Assembly: GCA_030145345.1 (NCBI GenBank)
Contig: JAQYVT010000016.1
Coordinates: 1 to 44,120 of the forward strand
DNA: 44,120 nt
Source: Desulfobacterales bacterium
GTDB lineage: Bacteria > Desulfobacterota > Desulfobacteria > Desulfobacterales > UBA11574
Direction: 5' to 3'
Shown: positions 15,507-23,446 of the stretch, in pieces
Numbering within the stretch: position 1 is the stretch's first letter
Layout of the letters: every line of letters begins with the position of its first letter
The notes under the pieces: model-generated
Database searches by the model: none
What the model saw: only the letters and a program-made list of their open reading frames with translations
What the model was told of the DNA's origin: nothing
Made by a program: the position numbers and the translations under genes

Positions 15507-16175
15507 ATGTTCAAAAATAAATTTAGGCCGCGGGTTAAGATTTGTGGCTTAACCCGGATTGAAGACGCCATAGGATGTGTGGAACTCGGTGTTGATGCCA
15601 TTGGGTGTGTTTTTTACCCCAAAAGCCCGAGATATCTCACCCAAGCACGGGCCAGGGAAATTTGCTCGGCAATGCCGGAACGGGTCAAGACGGTGGGGGT
15701 TTTTGTCGATGAAACCTTTTCTGAGATCATGCAGCACGTTGAACACTGTCATCTTTCCACCGTACAGCTCCACGGCCATGAATCCCCTGAACTGGTCCGC
15801 CGTCTCCGCAAAGAAAAACTTCATGTCATCAAAGCGTTGTTCATCGACCACACGCCGTCTCTGAAAGATGTTTCAGAATATCAGGCATCGGCGTTCCTGG
15901 TGGAATGCGGCCAAGGAACACTCCCGGGAGGGAATGCACTGGAGTGGAACTGGAAGCTGGCCAAAAGTTTCGGGGAAAAGTATACGCTTATTCTTGCCGG
16001 AGGCCTTGCGCCTGAAAATGTTGCGCTGGCTGTGGAAATGAGTGTTCCGCATGCAGTGGACGTCAGTTCCGGTGTGGAGGAGGCCCCCGGCCAAAAGGAT
16101 CTTGACAAAATCAAAGCCTTCATGGATGCTGTTTCCAGATGCGGGATTGATAAAAACCCGGAAAATAGTTTTTAA
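15507..16175 (+). CDS. trpF: Phosphoribosylanthranilate isomerase
   Basis: TrpF rearranges phosphoribosylanthranilate to the ribulose form used by TrpC. RVKICGLTR near the N-terminus holds the catalytic Cys. VQLHGHE, LAGGLAPENV and the phosphate-binding DVSSGVEEAPGQKD segment (catalytic Asp in the first part) complete the barrel. At 222 residues it is slightly longer than the usual 200-210, mostly through extra C-terminal residues. No strong ribosome site precedes ATG 15507. It is 62 bp upstream of fabF. Confidence 0.94.
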   Translation: MFKNKFRPRVKICGLTRIEDAIGCVELGVDAIGCVFYPKSPRYLTQARAREICSAMPERVKTVGVFVDETFSEIMQHVEHCHLSTVQLHGHESPELVRRLRKEKLHVIKALFIDHTPSLKDVSEYQASAFLVECGQGTLPGGNALEWNWKLAKSFGEKYTLILAGGLAPENVALAVEMSVPHAVDVSSGVEEAPGQKDLDKIKAFMDAVSRCGIDKNPENSF

Positions 16176-16237
16176 GCGTTTTCCAAAAATTTAAAAATCG
16201 ACCTGTTTGCGAATTTATCGAAACTAAAGAGGAAAAA

Positions 16238-17548
16238 ATGAGAAAAACAATAGAATTAAAACGGGTGGTGGTCACCGGTTTGGGGATGGTGACTTCACTG
16301 GGTCTGGATGTGCACACAACTTGGGAGGCCATGGTCGCCGGGAAATCCGGCATCGATCAAATTACACAGTGGGGCGATTTGGAAGAAGTTAAAGCGCGAT
16401 TTAAACTGGCGGAGGACTTTCCCCTGATTGCCGGAGAAGTCAAAGATTTTAACATTAAAGATTTGGTTAAACAAAGAAAACACGGCTTTTCAAAAGACGA
16501 TCTAAAGCAAATTAAATATATGGATGCCTTCACCCAGTATGCTTATGCAGCAACACTGGAAGCGGTTTCGGATGCCAATGTAAACTTAGAACAAGGAGAG
16601 GTCGATGCGAATCGGATCGGCGTCATTATCGGCTCCGGCTTAGGCGGCCCCAAAACATGGGAATCCGAATTTGAACGTTTCTATAAAGGTAAAAAAGTAT
16701 CGCCCTTTCTGATTCCCCGCCTGATACCGAATCTGGCTGCCGGCAATGTCAGTATCTCTTTTAAAGCCAAAGGCGCCAATGCTTGTCTGGCAACAGCCTG
16801 TGCTTCAGGTTCCCATGCAATTGGTGAAGCTTTCCAAAGAATTCAACTCGGAAAAGAAGACGCCATTGCCTGTGGTGGAACAGAAGCTGCGATTACACCT
16901 TTAACGATTGCGGGTTTTCATGCAATCAAAGCCTTGTCATCAAAATACCAGACACCCCAAACCGCTTCCCGACCGTTTGACATAGACCGCAACGGTTTTG
17001 TTATGGGGGATGGATCTGGCATACTGATCTTGGAAGATTTGGATCATGCCATGAATCGGGGGGCTAAAATCTATGCAGAAGTCATCGGTTTTGCCATGAC
17101 CGGAGACGCCAGCCATATTACCGAACCCAATATGGACGGTGCCATTCGATGCATGAAGTTGGCTTTGGAGGATGCACAAATTACTCCGAACGACGTCGAT
17201 TTGATTAACCCCCATGCAACATCCACACCCAAAGGCGACACGAATGAGGCCGCCGCCATTAAAGAAGTATTTGGCGCCGGCAAAGAGAAACCGTTCATCA
17301 CCGCCAATAAATCTCAGGTGGGGCATTCTCTGGGAGCCATCGGAGGAATTGAAGCCATTTCCGCCGTATTATCCATTTATGACGATAAAGTCCCGCAAAT
17401 TTTGAACTTGGAGCAGATTGATCCGGAATGCCAGGGCCTGAACTATGTCATCGGCCAGACCAAAGAAGCCAAGATTGTTACGGCCCTTTCGAATTCTTTC
17501 GGTTTCGGTGGAACGAATGCAACCTTGGTTTTTCGAAAATACCCATAG
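16238..17548 (+). CDS. fabF: Beta-ketoacyl-ACP synthase II family protein
   Basis: This is a fatty-acid condensing enzyme that extends acyl-ACP with malonyl-ACP. The catalytic triad is visible: Cys in ATACASGSHA, His in NPHATSTPKGD, and His in KSQVGHSLGAIGG, with the C-terminal GFGGTNATL. At 436 residues it is a little longer than typical FabF (about 410), with an insert near residues 48-85. AGAGG lies before ATG. It follows trpF by 62 bp in the place where trpB and trpA would be expected. No acpP is adjacent, so it may be an accessory copy and not the main FabF. Confidence 0.88.
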   Translation: MRKTIELKRVVVTGLGMVTSLGLDVHTTWEAMVAGKSGIDQITQWGDLEEVKARFKLAEDFPLIAGEVKDFNIKDLVKQRKHGFSKDDLKQIKYMDAFTQYAYAATLEAVSDANVNLEQGEVDANRIGVIIGSGLGGPKTWESEFERFYKGKKVSPFLIPRLIPNLAAGNVSISFKAKGANACLATACASGSHAIGEAFQRIQLGKEDAIACGGTEAAITPLTIAGFHAIKALSSKYQTPQTASRPFDIDRNGFVMGDGSGILILEDLDHAMNRGAKIYAEVIGFAMTGDASHITEPNMDGAIRCMKLALEDAQITPNDVDLINPHATSTPKGDTNEAAAIKEVFGAGKEKPFITANKSQVGHSLGAIGGIEAISAVLSIYDDKVPQILNLEQIDPECQGLNYVIGQTKEAKIVTALSNSFGFGGTNATLVFRKYP

Positions 17549-17651
17549 GCAAGAAGAATTAATTAATCGTCCACCATTTAAAAATATCTAGAAGCTGTTT
17601 CAACACCTCCCATTGGGCGCTGGATTCATTTTTGAGACGCCTTATAGAATT

Positions 17652-18413
17652 TTATCTCAGGGTTTTAATAAACGCCTCAACAGCACCCACCCCTTCTTTA
17701 TCCACCAGCCGGATGGTCTCGGACCCAATGACGGCAATGTCGGCTTTCCCTTTTAAAAAATCGATATCCGCCCGCTCTTTGACCCCGAAACCGAGGGCCA
17801 AGGGAAGGTCGGTCGCCTTTCGGCATCGCACAAGATAATTTTCCAGTTGTCTGGAAAAATCCGTATCCACACCGGTAACCCCTTTTCTGGCCACACAATA
17901 GATAAACCCTCTTCCAAAGGCGCCAAGGTAGTTCATGCGTTCATCGGATGTTGAGGGAGAAAATATCAAGATCGGAGAAAGACGGTGTTTATCCATGGCC
18001 TCAAGATAATCCTTCCCTTCTTCAGGGGGAAGATCCGGGACAATGGCCCCCTGAAGACCGTTTTCGGCCATGGTGTCGACAAATCTCTCAACGCCGTATT
18101 TAAAAAGAATATTGTAGTAACTCATGAATAGAAAGGGAATCTCGAAGGTTTCAGCAACGGTTTTCGCAAAATCGACGCATTTTTTAACCGTTGCACCCTT
18201 GGCCAGCGCTTTTTGATTGGCATGCAGAATCACAGGGCCGTCTGCAATCGGTTCTGAAAAAGGGATCTGCAGCTCCATCAGATCAACACCGGCGTTGACC
18301 ATGGACTCAATGATCTTGAAAGCATCCTCGAAGGTTGGATATCCAAGGACGATATGGGTCATTAACAAGATCTCTTTTTGCTTCAGCCGGTTATCTAAGT
18401 ACGATTCAAGCAT
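17652..18413 (-). CDS. trpA: Tryptophan synthase alpha chain
   Basis: TrpA cleaves indole-3-glycerol phosphate to indole, which passes to TrpB. The start is taken at ATG 18413 (MLESYLDNRLKQ), overlapping the trpB stop by 8 bp, giving 253 residues. The upstream extension runs inside trpB and has no family match. The catalytic Glu and Asp lie in MELQIPFSEPIADGP near residues 50-60. This differs from the usual ELGVPFSDPxADGP by Gln for Gly and Glu for Asp, but keeps both catalytic residues. PDLPPEE and the phosphate-site GFGVK are present. It faces the end of fabF. Confidence 0.93.
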   Translation of the reverse strand: MLESYLDNRLKQKEILLMTHIVLGYPTFEDAFKIIESMVNAGVDLMELQIPFSEPIADGPVILHANQKALAKGATVKKCVDFAKTVAETFEIPFLFMSYYNILFKYGVERFVDTMAENGLQGAIVPDLPPEEGKDYLEAMDKHRLSPILIFSPSTSDERMNYLGAFGRGFIYCVARKGVTGVDTDFSRQLENYLVRCRKATDLPLALGFGVKERADIDFLKGKADIAVIGSETIRLVDKEGVGAVEAFIKTLR

Positions 18414-19632
18414 GATACCCCTCCGCTTTCTCTTTGATAAATGCCTGCCACTTGGGATCTGCAAATGCATCGGCAATGGTAAAGATGTCTTTGTCTCCTC
18501 GACCGGACTGGTTTATCAGAATAATATCCTTCGGGGTCATGGCCGGCGCCTCTTTTAACGCCTGTGCAAACGCGTGGGCGGATTCCAGGGCGGGGATCAA
18601 TCCCTCTTTTTGAATGGTCAGGGACAGGGCATCCATAACCTCCCGATCGGTTGCGGCTTCAAATCGAATTCGGCCGGTTTCTGCATATTGGGCCAGAATC
18701 GGTGAAACCCCGACATAATCCAGCCCGGCTGCGACACTATGGGTCTCTCGCATCTGCCCGTCATTATCCTGGAGAAAATATGTCTTATACCCCTGGGCGA
18801 CCCCGACGCTCGCATCTTTGGAAGAAAGTCGGGAAGCATGCCGGCCGGTCTCCAGTCCTTCTCCACCGGCCTCGACGCCCACAAGGTCAACCGGATCATC
18901 CAGAAACGCATTAAAGATCCCCAATGCATTGGACCCGCCGCCAACACAGGCATAAATTCGGTCAGGGAGCCCACCCGCTTGGTCAAGGATCTGTTTCCGA
19001 GCCTCCTGTCCGATAATCGATTGGAAATAAGAGACCATTTCCGGAAACGGATGGGGGCCGCAGGCCGTTCCCAAGACATAATGCGTGGTATCCATGTGGG
19101 TCACCCAGTCCCGAAAAGATTCATTGATGGCATCTTTTAAAATTCGGGTTCCTTCGGTTACGGTGATGACTTCAGCACCCAGTCTCTCCATCCAGAATAC
19201 ATTGGGACGCTGCCGCTGAACATCCACCTCTCCCATATAGATGGTACATTTGAATCCAAACCGTGCGGCCATGGTGGCGGTGGCCACGCCGTGCTGTCCG
19301 GCACCGGTCTCTGCGATGACCCGCGTCTTTCCCATCCGTTTCACCAGAAGGCCCTGCCCAATAACGTTATTGGCCTTGTGGGCGCCGGTATGGTTAAGGT
19401 CTTCTCTTTTAACATAAATGCGCGCACCGCCGAAATGCCGCGTCAGGTTTTGGGCAAAGGTAATCGGCGTCGGGCGGCAGGAATAGGTGGACATTATGTC
19501 GACATACTCCTCCCAGAACCCGGGGTCGTTTTTTGCCGTTTGGAATATTTCCACAAGTTCGTCGAATGTAGAAACAAGCATCTCGGGAAGATAGGCACCC
19601 CCGAATTTTTTATAATACCCTCTATCTTTCAT
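18406..19632 (-). CDS. trpB: Tryptophan synthase beta chain
   Basis: TrpB is the PLP enzyme joining indole and serine. The start is ATG 19632 (MKDRGYYKKFGGAYLPE), with GGGAGGA eight bases upstream, overlapping the preceding regulator gene by 11 bp. That gives 408 residues. The PLP lysine is in HTGAHKANN, and ETGAGQHGVATA, GGGSNALG and NQSGRGDKD complete the active site. It is the TrpB1 type expected to pair with TrpA, not the stand-alone TrpB2. The unit reads regulator-trpB-trpA, separate from trpEGDCF. Confidence 0.95.
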   Translation of the reverse strand: MKDRGYYKKFGGAYLPEMLVSTFDELVEIFQTAKNDPGFWEEYVDIMSTYSCRPTPITFAQNLTRHFGGARIYVKREDLNHTGAHKANNVIGQGLLVKRMGKTRVIAETGAGQHGVATATMAARFGFKCTIYMGEVDVQRQRPNVFWMERLGAEVITVTEGTRILKDAINESFRDWVTHMDTTHYVLGTACGPHPFPEMVSYFQSIIGQEARKQILDQAGGLPDRIYACVGGGSNALGIFNAFLDDPVDLVGVEAGGEGLETGRHASRLSSKDASVGVAQGYKTYFLQDNDGQMRETHSVAAGLDYVGVSPILAQYAETGRIRFEAATDREVMDALSLTIQKEGLIPALESAHAFAQALKEAPAMTPKDIILINQSGRGDKDIFTIADAFADPKWQAFIKEKAEGYHA

Positions 19633-20356
19633 TATCCATTCCTCCCAATGTCTGTGAAAAAACGAACTGATCTGTTCGACAATAAAGCTCTGAATAAATG
19701 GCGTTTTTTGCCAGATCAAAGTGCAAAAAACGCTTCACCGTAAGAACCGGTGTATCTGCCGCAACCTCCAAATTTTGTGCCTTTTTTCCGGTTAAGTGAC
19801 CGATTCTGAAGTTCTGCACACCCCCGATGGGTTGCATGTAATATTGCTCCGCCACAATCTGTGCCAAAGATCTTTGGGAGAGGTCCATATGGTCTATCCC
19901 TGTAAAAATTGTTTCATGCAGATAAATATCCTCGATGAGGACCGGTATTTTTTCAACTTTGCTCAGCCTGGAAAAAAAATAGGCTTTCTGATTGGAAAAA
20001 GGGTTTTCCGGATCATATCCGATGGATTTCAGTCGGATCTTTTTCAGGATATGGGTGGTCACCGACATCCCTTTTTTATGAAAAGCCGAAGTCGTTCCGG
20101 CCAGAGAAAAAAGATCGAGCTCTTTCTGCGGTTCACATACAAAGGTTCCTGAGCCCCGCTTTCGCATCAGCAGACCTTTTCGAACCAGAAGATCCGTAGC
20201 CTGCCTGGCGGTGGGCCTTCCGATACCGTATCCGGAGGCCAGGCTGTTTTCCGACGGAATCCTTGAACCGTCTGGATATTCTCCGGATCGTATTTTGGCC
20301 AGAATGATGTCCGCCAGCTGATGATATAAGGGAATCGGAGAGTTTATATTCAGCAT
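19622..20356 (-). CDS. GntR-family regulator (HutC/UTRA type) overlapping trpB
   Basis: This 244-residue DNA-binding protein has an N-terminal winged helix (residues about 8-75, with IPSENSLASGYGIGRPTARQATDLL as the recognition region and KRGSGTFV as the wing) and a C-terminal UTRA effector domain (about 95-240). Its end overlaps trpB by 11 bp, so it is co-transcribed and probably translationally coupled to trpBA. That suggests it controls this unit in response to a small ligand, perhaps an aromatic compound or intermediate, but the ligand cannot be read from the sequence. A palindrome overlapping a TTGACA box lies 30 bp upstream. Confidence 0.88.
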   Translation of the reverse strand: MLNINSPIPLYHQLADIILAKIRSGEYPDGSRIPSENSLASGYGIGRPTARQATDLLVRKGLLMRKRGSGTFVCEPQKELDLFSLAGTTSAFHKKGMSVTTHILKKIRLKSIGYDPENPFSNQKAYFFSRLSKVEKIPVLIEDIYLHETIFTGIDHMDLSQRSLAQIVAEQYYMQPIGGVQNFRIGHLTGKKAQNLEVAADTPVLTVKRFLHFDLAKNAIYSELYCRTDQFVFSQTLGGMDNER

Positions 20357-20385
20357 CCATGATGCCTAATATTTATTGGTAAAGT

Positions 20386-20395
20386 TGTCAAGACA
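20386..20395. promoter_or_regulatory. Palindrome TGTCAAGACA at -35 of the GntR-trpBA unit
   Basis: TGTCAAGACA is a perfect inverted repeat about 30 bp upstream of the regulator gene. On the minus strand it contains TTGACA (20391-20386), a perfect -35 box. GntR-type operators are short palindromes with GT and AC half-sites, so an autoregulatory site is plausible. No matching -10 box at good spacing was found. Confidence 0.4.
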
Positions 20396-20609
20396 TTTTT
20401 TCCCCATACATCCGGGTTAAGCAATCATGAAAAGGATCTCTAAAATCTGATGCCCCTCGAAAAGGTTTTATTCGAATGAATTCCCACGAAAATGGCCCAT
20501 CACCAAAGATTGCTTTGCGCAAAAGTTTGGGTGCGAAACTTGAACAACAACCTCCTATGTTCGTTGATTTTTTTCTCATAAAGGCTTACTTGGGCCTTCG
20601 GTTAATTTA

Positions 20610-20638
20610 TTGACATATCGGCCATTTTTAGATAAAGT
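20610..20638 (+). promoter_or_regulatory. Promoter of the cyclase-lipoprotein operon
   Basis: TTGACA at 20610-20615, a 17-bp spacer and TAAAGT at 20633-20638 make a good sigma-70 promoter. The transcript start would fall near 20645, only about 14 bases before ATG 20659, which favours the internal ATG at 20719 as the main start. Confidence 0.65.
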
Positions 20639-20658
20639 GTGGAATTTAAAGATTTTCT

Positions 20659-22452
20659 ATGTTACTTAAGATCGTTGCATTTTTTTCTTTTGAATATTCA
20701 GGGTCGGAAACCCCACGTATGAAACCGTTGACCGCTCAAACTTTTTTACAGTCCAGAATTAAAAGATTGCTGGGGAAATCTCCCGATAATTACAGTATGG
20801 CCATCGGCGCGGTTTTAAGAAAAAGAGGCATCATTACCGAAAAACAACTCCAGGAGGCCCTCAAGGTACAAAAAGAGAAACTCTATACACTGGGCAAGGC
20901 CGTTCGCCTGGGTCAGATCATCGTTGAACTCGGTTATGCATCAGAAGAGAAATTGGTCGATGCGGTAAGCAAAGAATATCAAATTTCAGTTAAAACACTC
21001 TCTGATGACATAAAAGGGCTTGTCAAAAAAAAGCGTGAAAGCTTTGTTGAAGGCCTTCCTCCAACACGTATTCCCATCTGGTTTCAGGTTTTTGCTGCAA
21101 TCATGGTGATTATCATCACCACCATTTCGGTGATAAGCTTTTTCATTCTGAGCCATCAGAAGGAAAGGTTTTACAAGCAAACCGTCAAAATCGGTATGGT
21201 CAGCATCAACTACTTTACCAACAATGCGTCGATCCCCCTTCTTGAAGACAATATTTTAAGACTTAATTCATTGATAAAAGATGCAACCCATGTTGAAGGG
21301 CTTCTTTATGCGATTATTGTTGACCACAATCAAACCATAAGGGCACATACAGACATAAACGAGATAGGGAAGACCTTTGAGATGTTTTCCAAAATCGAGG
21401 ATATCCGAAAAGAAGGAGACCTTACTTACTTTAACTACTTCTCGACATCGGGCGAGCATGTTTTAAATTTGACCCGCCCCATTCTATTCAAAGAAAAAGA
21501 ATTGGGTGAAATACATGTGGGAGTTTCCATCGATTTTATCGAAAGACTCATCCATAAAGAACGATGGACAATTATCGTGATCACCATTTTTATTCTCCTT
21601 TTTGGAAGTGCCATTGCGCTTTGGCTTGGATTCCGATTTTCCCGACCGATTTCAAATCTTGTCTTGGCAACCCAGGAAATCGGTTCCGGGAATTACCAAC
21701 ACAAAATTATCCTAGCCAGAAACGACGAACTTGGAAACCTGGCCACGGCATTCAATCGGATGGGTGATGAGCTTTGGAAAAACGCCTTGATGCAGAAATC
21801 TTTTGGCAAGTATATCGGTTCTGAAGTTCTTGAAATGATAATGGCCGATCCTGAAAGCGATTGGCTTAAAGGTCATCGGAATGAGGCCACCATTGTATTT
21901 GTCGATATCAGAGGATTCTCGTCCTTCTCGGAAATCAATGAGCCCGAAGAAATCGTGGAAAAACTCAATGAATACTTTGAAATTGCAACACAGAGCATAC
22001 AAGATCACGGGGGCTATGTGGACAAGTTCATCGGTGATGCGGTTCTTGGAGTTTTTGGGGTTCCGGTTTATCATGAAGATCACGCGAAACGCGCTGTAAA
22101 GTCAGCAGCGCATATGCAAAAAGAGTTCCTGAAAAAGCAAGAAAATGGAAATATTCTCCTTCAAACCGTTGGGATTGGAATAAATTCCGGCGTCGTCGTC
22201 TCAGGGAACATCGGTTCCCAGGATAGAATGGAATATACGGTCATCGGGAACAGTGTAAACTTGGCTGCACATCTATACAGGCTGGCCAATCCCGGTGAAA
22301 TTATTATCAGTAAAAGTGTTTATTCAAAAATAAAAGAGATGGTTCAGGTAGACCCGCTCCCTTCACAACACATAAAGGGCAAAACAGAACCGGTGGAGAC
22401 ATTTAAGCTGATTCGCATAAAGGAGCAGTATCATGCCAAAATCAGAAAATAG
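20659..22452 (+). CDS. Membrane class III adenylate/guanylate cyclase with GspE-N-like and HAMP domains
   Basis: This 597-residue signalling enzyme makes a cyclic nucleotide. Residues about 47-118 resemble the N-terminal domain of type II secretion ATPases (RLGQIIVELGYASEEKLVDAV). A membrane helix (about 138-165), an extracytoplasmic sensor region (to about 302), a second helix (303-325) and a HAMP domain (328-372) follow. The cyclase domain has metal ligands D416 and D460, K456, and T527 in the purine site; a Lys/Thr pair is common in bacterial adenylate cyclases. At the N-x3-R transition-state motif N534 is kept, but the Arg is replaced by H538, which is unusual. The start could instead be ATG 20719. 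Two lipoprotein genes overlap downstream. Confidence 0.9.
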   Translation: MLLKIVAFFSFEYSGSETPRMKPLTAQTFLQSRIKRLLGKSPDNYSMAIGAVLRKRGIITEKQLQEALKVQKEKLYTLGKAVRLGQIIVELGYASEEKLVDAVSKEYQISVKTLSDDIKGLVKKKRESFVEGLPPTRIPIWFQVFAAIMVIIITTISVISFFILSHQKERFYKQTVKIGMVSINYFTNNASIPLLEDNILRLNSLIKDATHVEGLLYAIIVDHNQTIRAHTDINEIGKTFEMFSKIEDIRKEGDLTYFNYFSTSGEHVLNLTRPILFKEKELGEIHVGVSIDFIERLIHKERWTIIVITIFILLFGSAIALWLGFRFSRPISNLVLATQEIGSGNYQHKIILARNDELGNLATAFNRMGDELWKNALMQKSFGKYIGSEVLEMIMADPESDWLKGHRNEATIVFVDIRGFSSFSEINEPEEIVEKLNEYFEIATQSIQDHGGYVDKFIGDAVLGVFGVPVYHEDHAKRAVKSAAHMQKEFLKKQENGNILLQTVGIGINSGVVVSGNIGSQDRMEYTVIGNSVNLAAHLYRLANPGEIIISKSVYSKIKEMVQVDPLPSQHIKGKTEPVETFKLIRIKEQYHAKIRK

Positions 22453-23446
22453 GAAAAAAACAATTTTATTTAAGTTTTTCCTGCTCAATTTTCTGTTTCT
22501 TGCAGCGTGTGCCGCCGGTACGCCGAACCATCGGAACACTTCTAAAGCGTTCATCGATGACGATTTTATTCTGGTGAAGACCACCGACAAAGACACGCTT
22601 TCTACACTTGCCGCCGACCACTTAAACGATCCGACAAAAGGTTGGCTGATCGCCGAATTCAATGACATCGAGACACTGACCTCCGGCCGGACGGTGGTTA
22701 TTCCCCGATCACCCCTTCACAAAGGGGGCCTTAAAACCGATGGTTTTCAGACGGTTCCTGTTCTGGTCTATCATAACTTTTCCAAAAACAGCTCGGGGAA
22801 GACGTCCGTTTCCGAAGCCGAGTTTGAAACCCAGATGAAATATCTGAAGGAAAATGGATTTCACGTCATATCACTCGATCAATTATTGGACTTTATCGAT
22901 TATAAGGAACCGATACCCGATAAATCGGTTGCCATCACATTTGACGATGCATGGGGCTCTATTTACGACATCGCTTTTCCCATATTGAAAAAATATGGTT
23001 TCCCCGCCACTTTTTTTATTTACACGGATTTTGTCGGCGGTGGGAAAGCCATGTCCTGGGAACAAATACAAACGCTTTCAGAACAGGGGTTTGATATCCA
23101 ATGTCAAACCAAAACGCACCGGAACTTGACGGTCCGAAAAAAGAATGAATCGTTTGAAGAATATTTCAAAGCCCTTGAAATGGAGATCGATTATCCCAAC
23201 AAGTTGATGGAGAAGAAACTGAAAAAGACATGCAAATATCTCGCGTATCCTTACGGAAAAACAAACGACCTCATCATTGCTATTTTAAAAAAACAGGGCT
23301 ACAGGGCAGCATTCACCGTTGAATGGGGATCGAATCCATTTTTCGTTGATAAATATCGGATCCATCGCTCAATAATACTCGGCAAACATGATATTGAAAG
23401 TTTTAAAAAGAACTTGTCCGTTTTTAAGAAAAACGAATTGAAATGA
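22433..23446 (+). CDS. Polysaccharide deacetylase-family lipoprotein with LysM-like segment
   Basis: This 337-residue lipoprotein overlaps the cyclase gene by 20 bp, with AAGGAG inside that gene. The lipobox is LAAC with Cys26. Residues about 46-92 resemble a LysM module that ends in a GRTVVIP strand. The NodB domain (about 108-310) has YH114, TFDD (169-172), FPATFFIY and AYPYGKTND. The zinc-binding H-(S/T)-x-x-H motif appears as Q225-TKT-H229, so the first His is missing. The enzyme may be inactive or use another ligand. It probably acts at the outer membrane or cell wall together with the next gene. Confidence 0.85.
   Translation: MPKSENRKKTILFKFFLLNFLFLAACAAGTPNHRNTSKAFIDDDFILVKTTDKDTLSTLAADHLNDPTKGWLIAEFNDIETLTSGRTVVIPRSPLHKGGLKTDGFQTVPVLVYHNFSKNSSGKTSVSEAEFETQMKYLKENGFHVISLDQLLDFIDYKEPIPDKSVAITFDDAWGSIYDIAFPILKKYGFPATFFIYTDFVGGGKAMSWEQIQTLSEQGFDIQCQTKTHRNLTVRKKNESFEEYFKALEMEIDYPNKLMEKKLKKTCKYLAYPYGKTNDLIIAILKKQGYRAAFTVEWGSNPFFVDKYRIHRSIILGKHDIESFKKNLSVFKKNELK

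Larger units (their letters stand above)
20357..20658. other. Divergent spacer between GntR-trpBA and the cyclase operon
   Basis: The roughly 300-bp spacer holds the candidate GntR site at the left end and the cyclase promoter at the right end (20610-20638). No convincing gene lies between; short frames there lack family resemblance. Confidence 0.55.
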
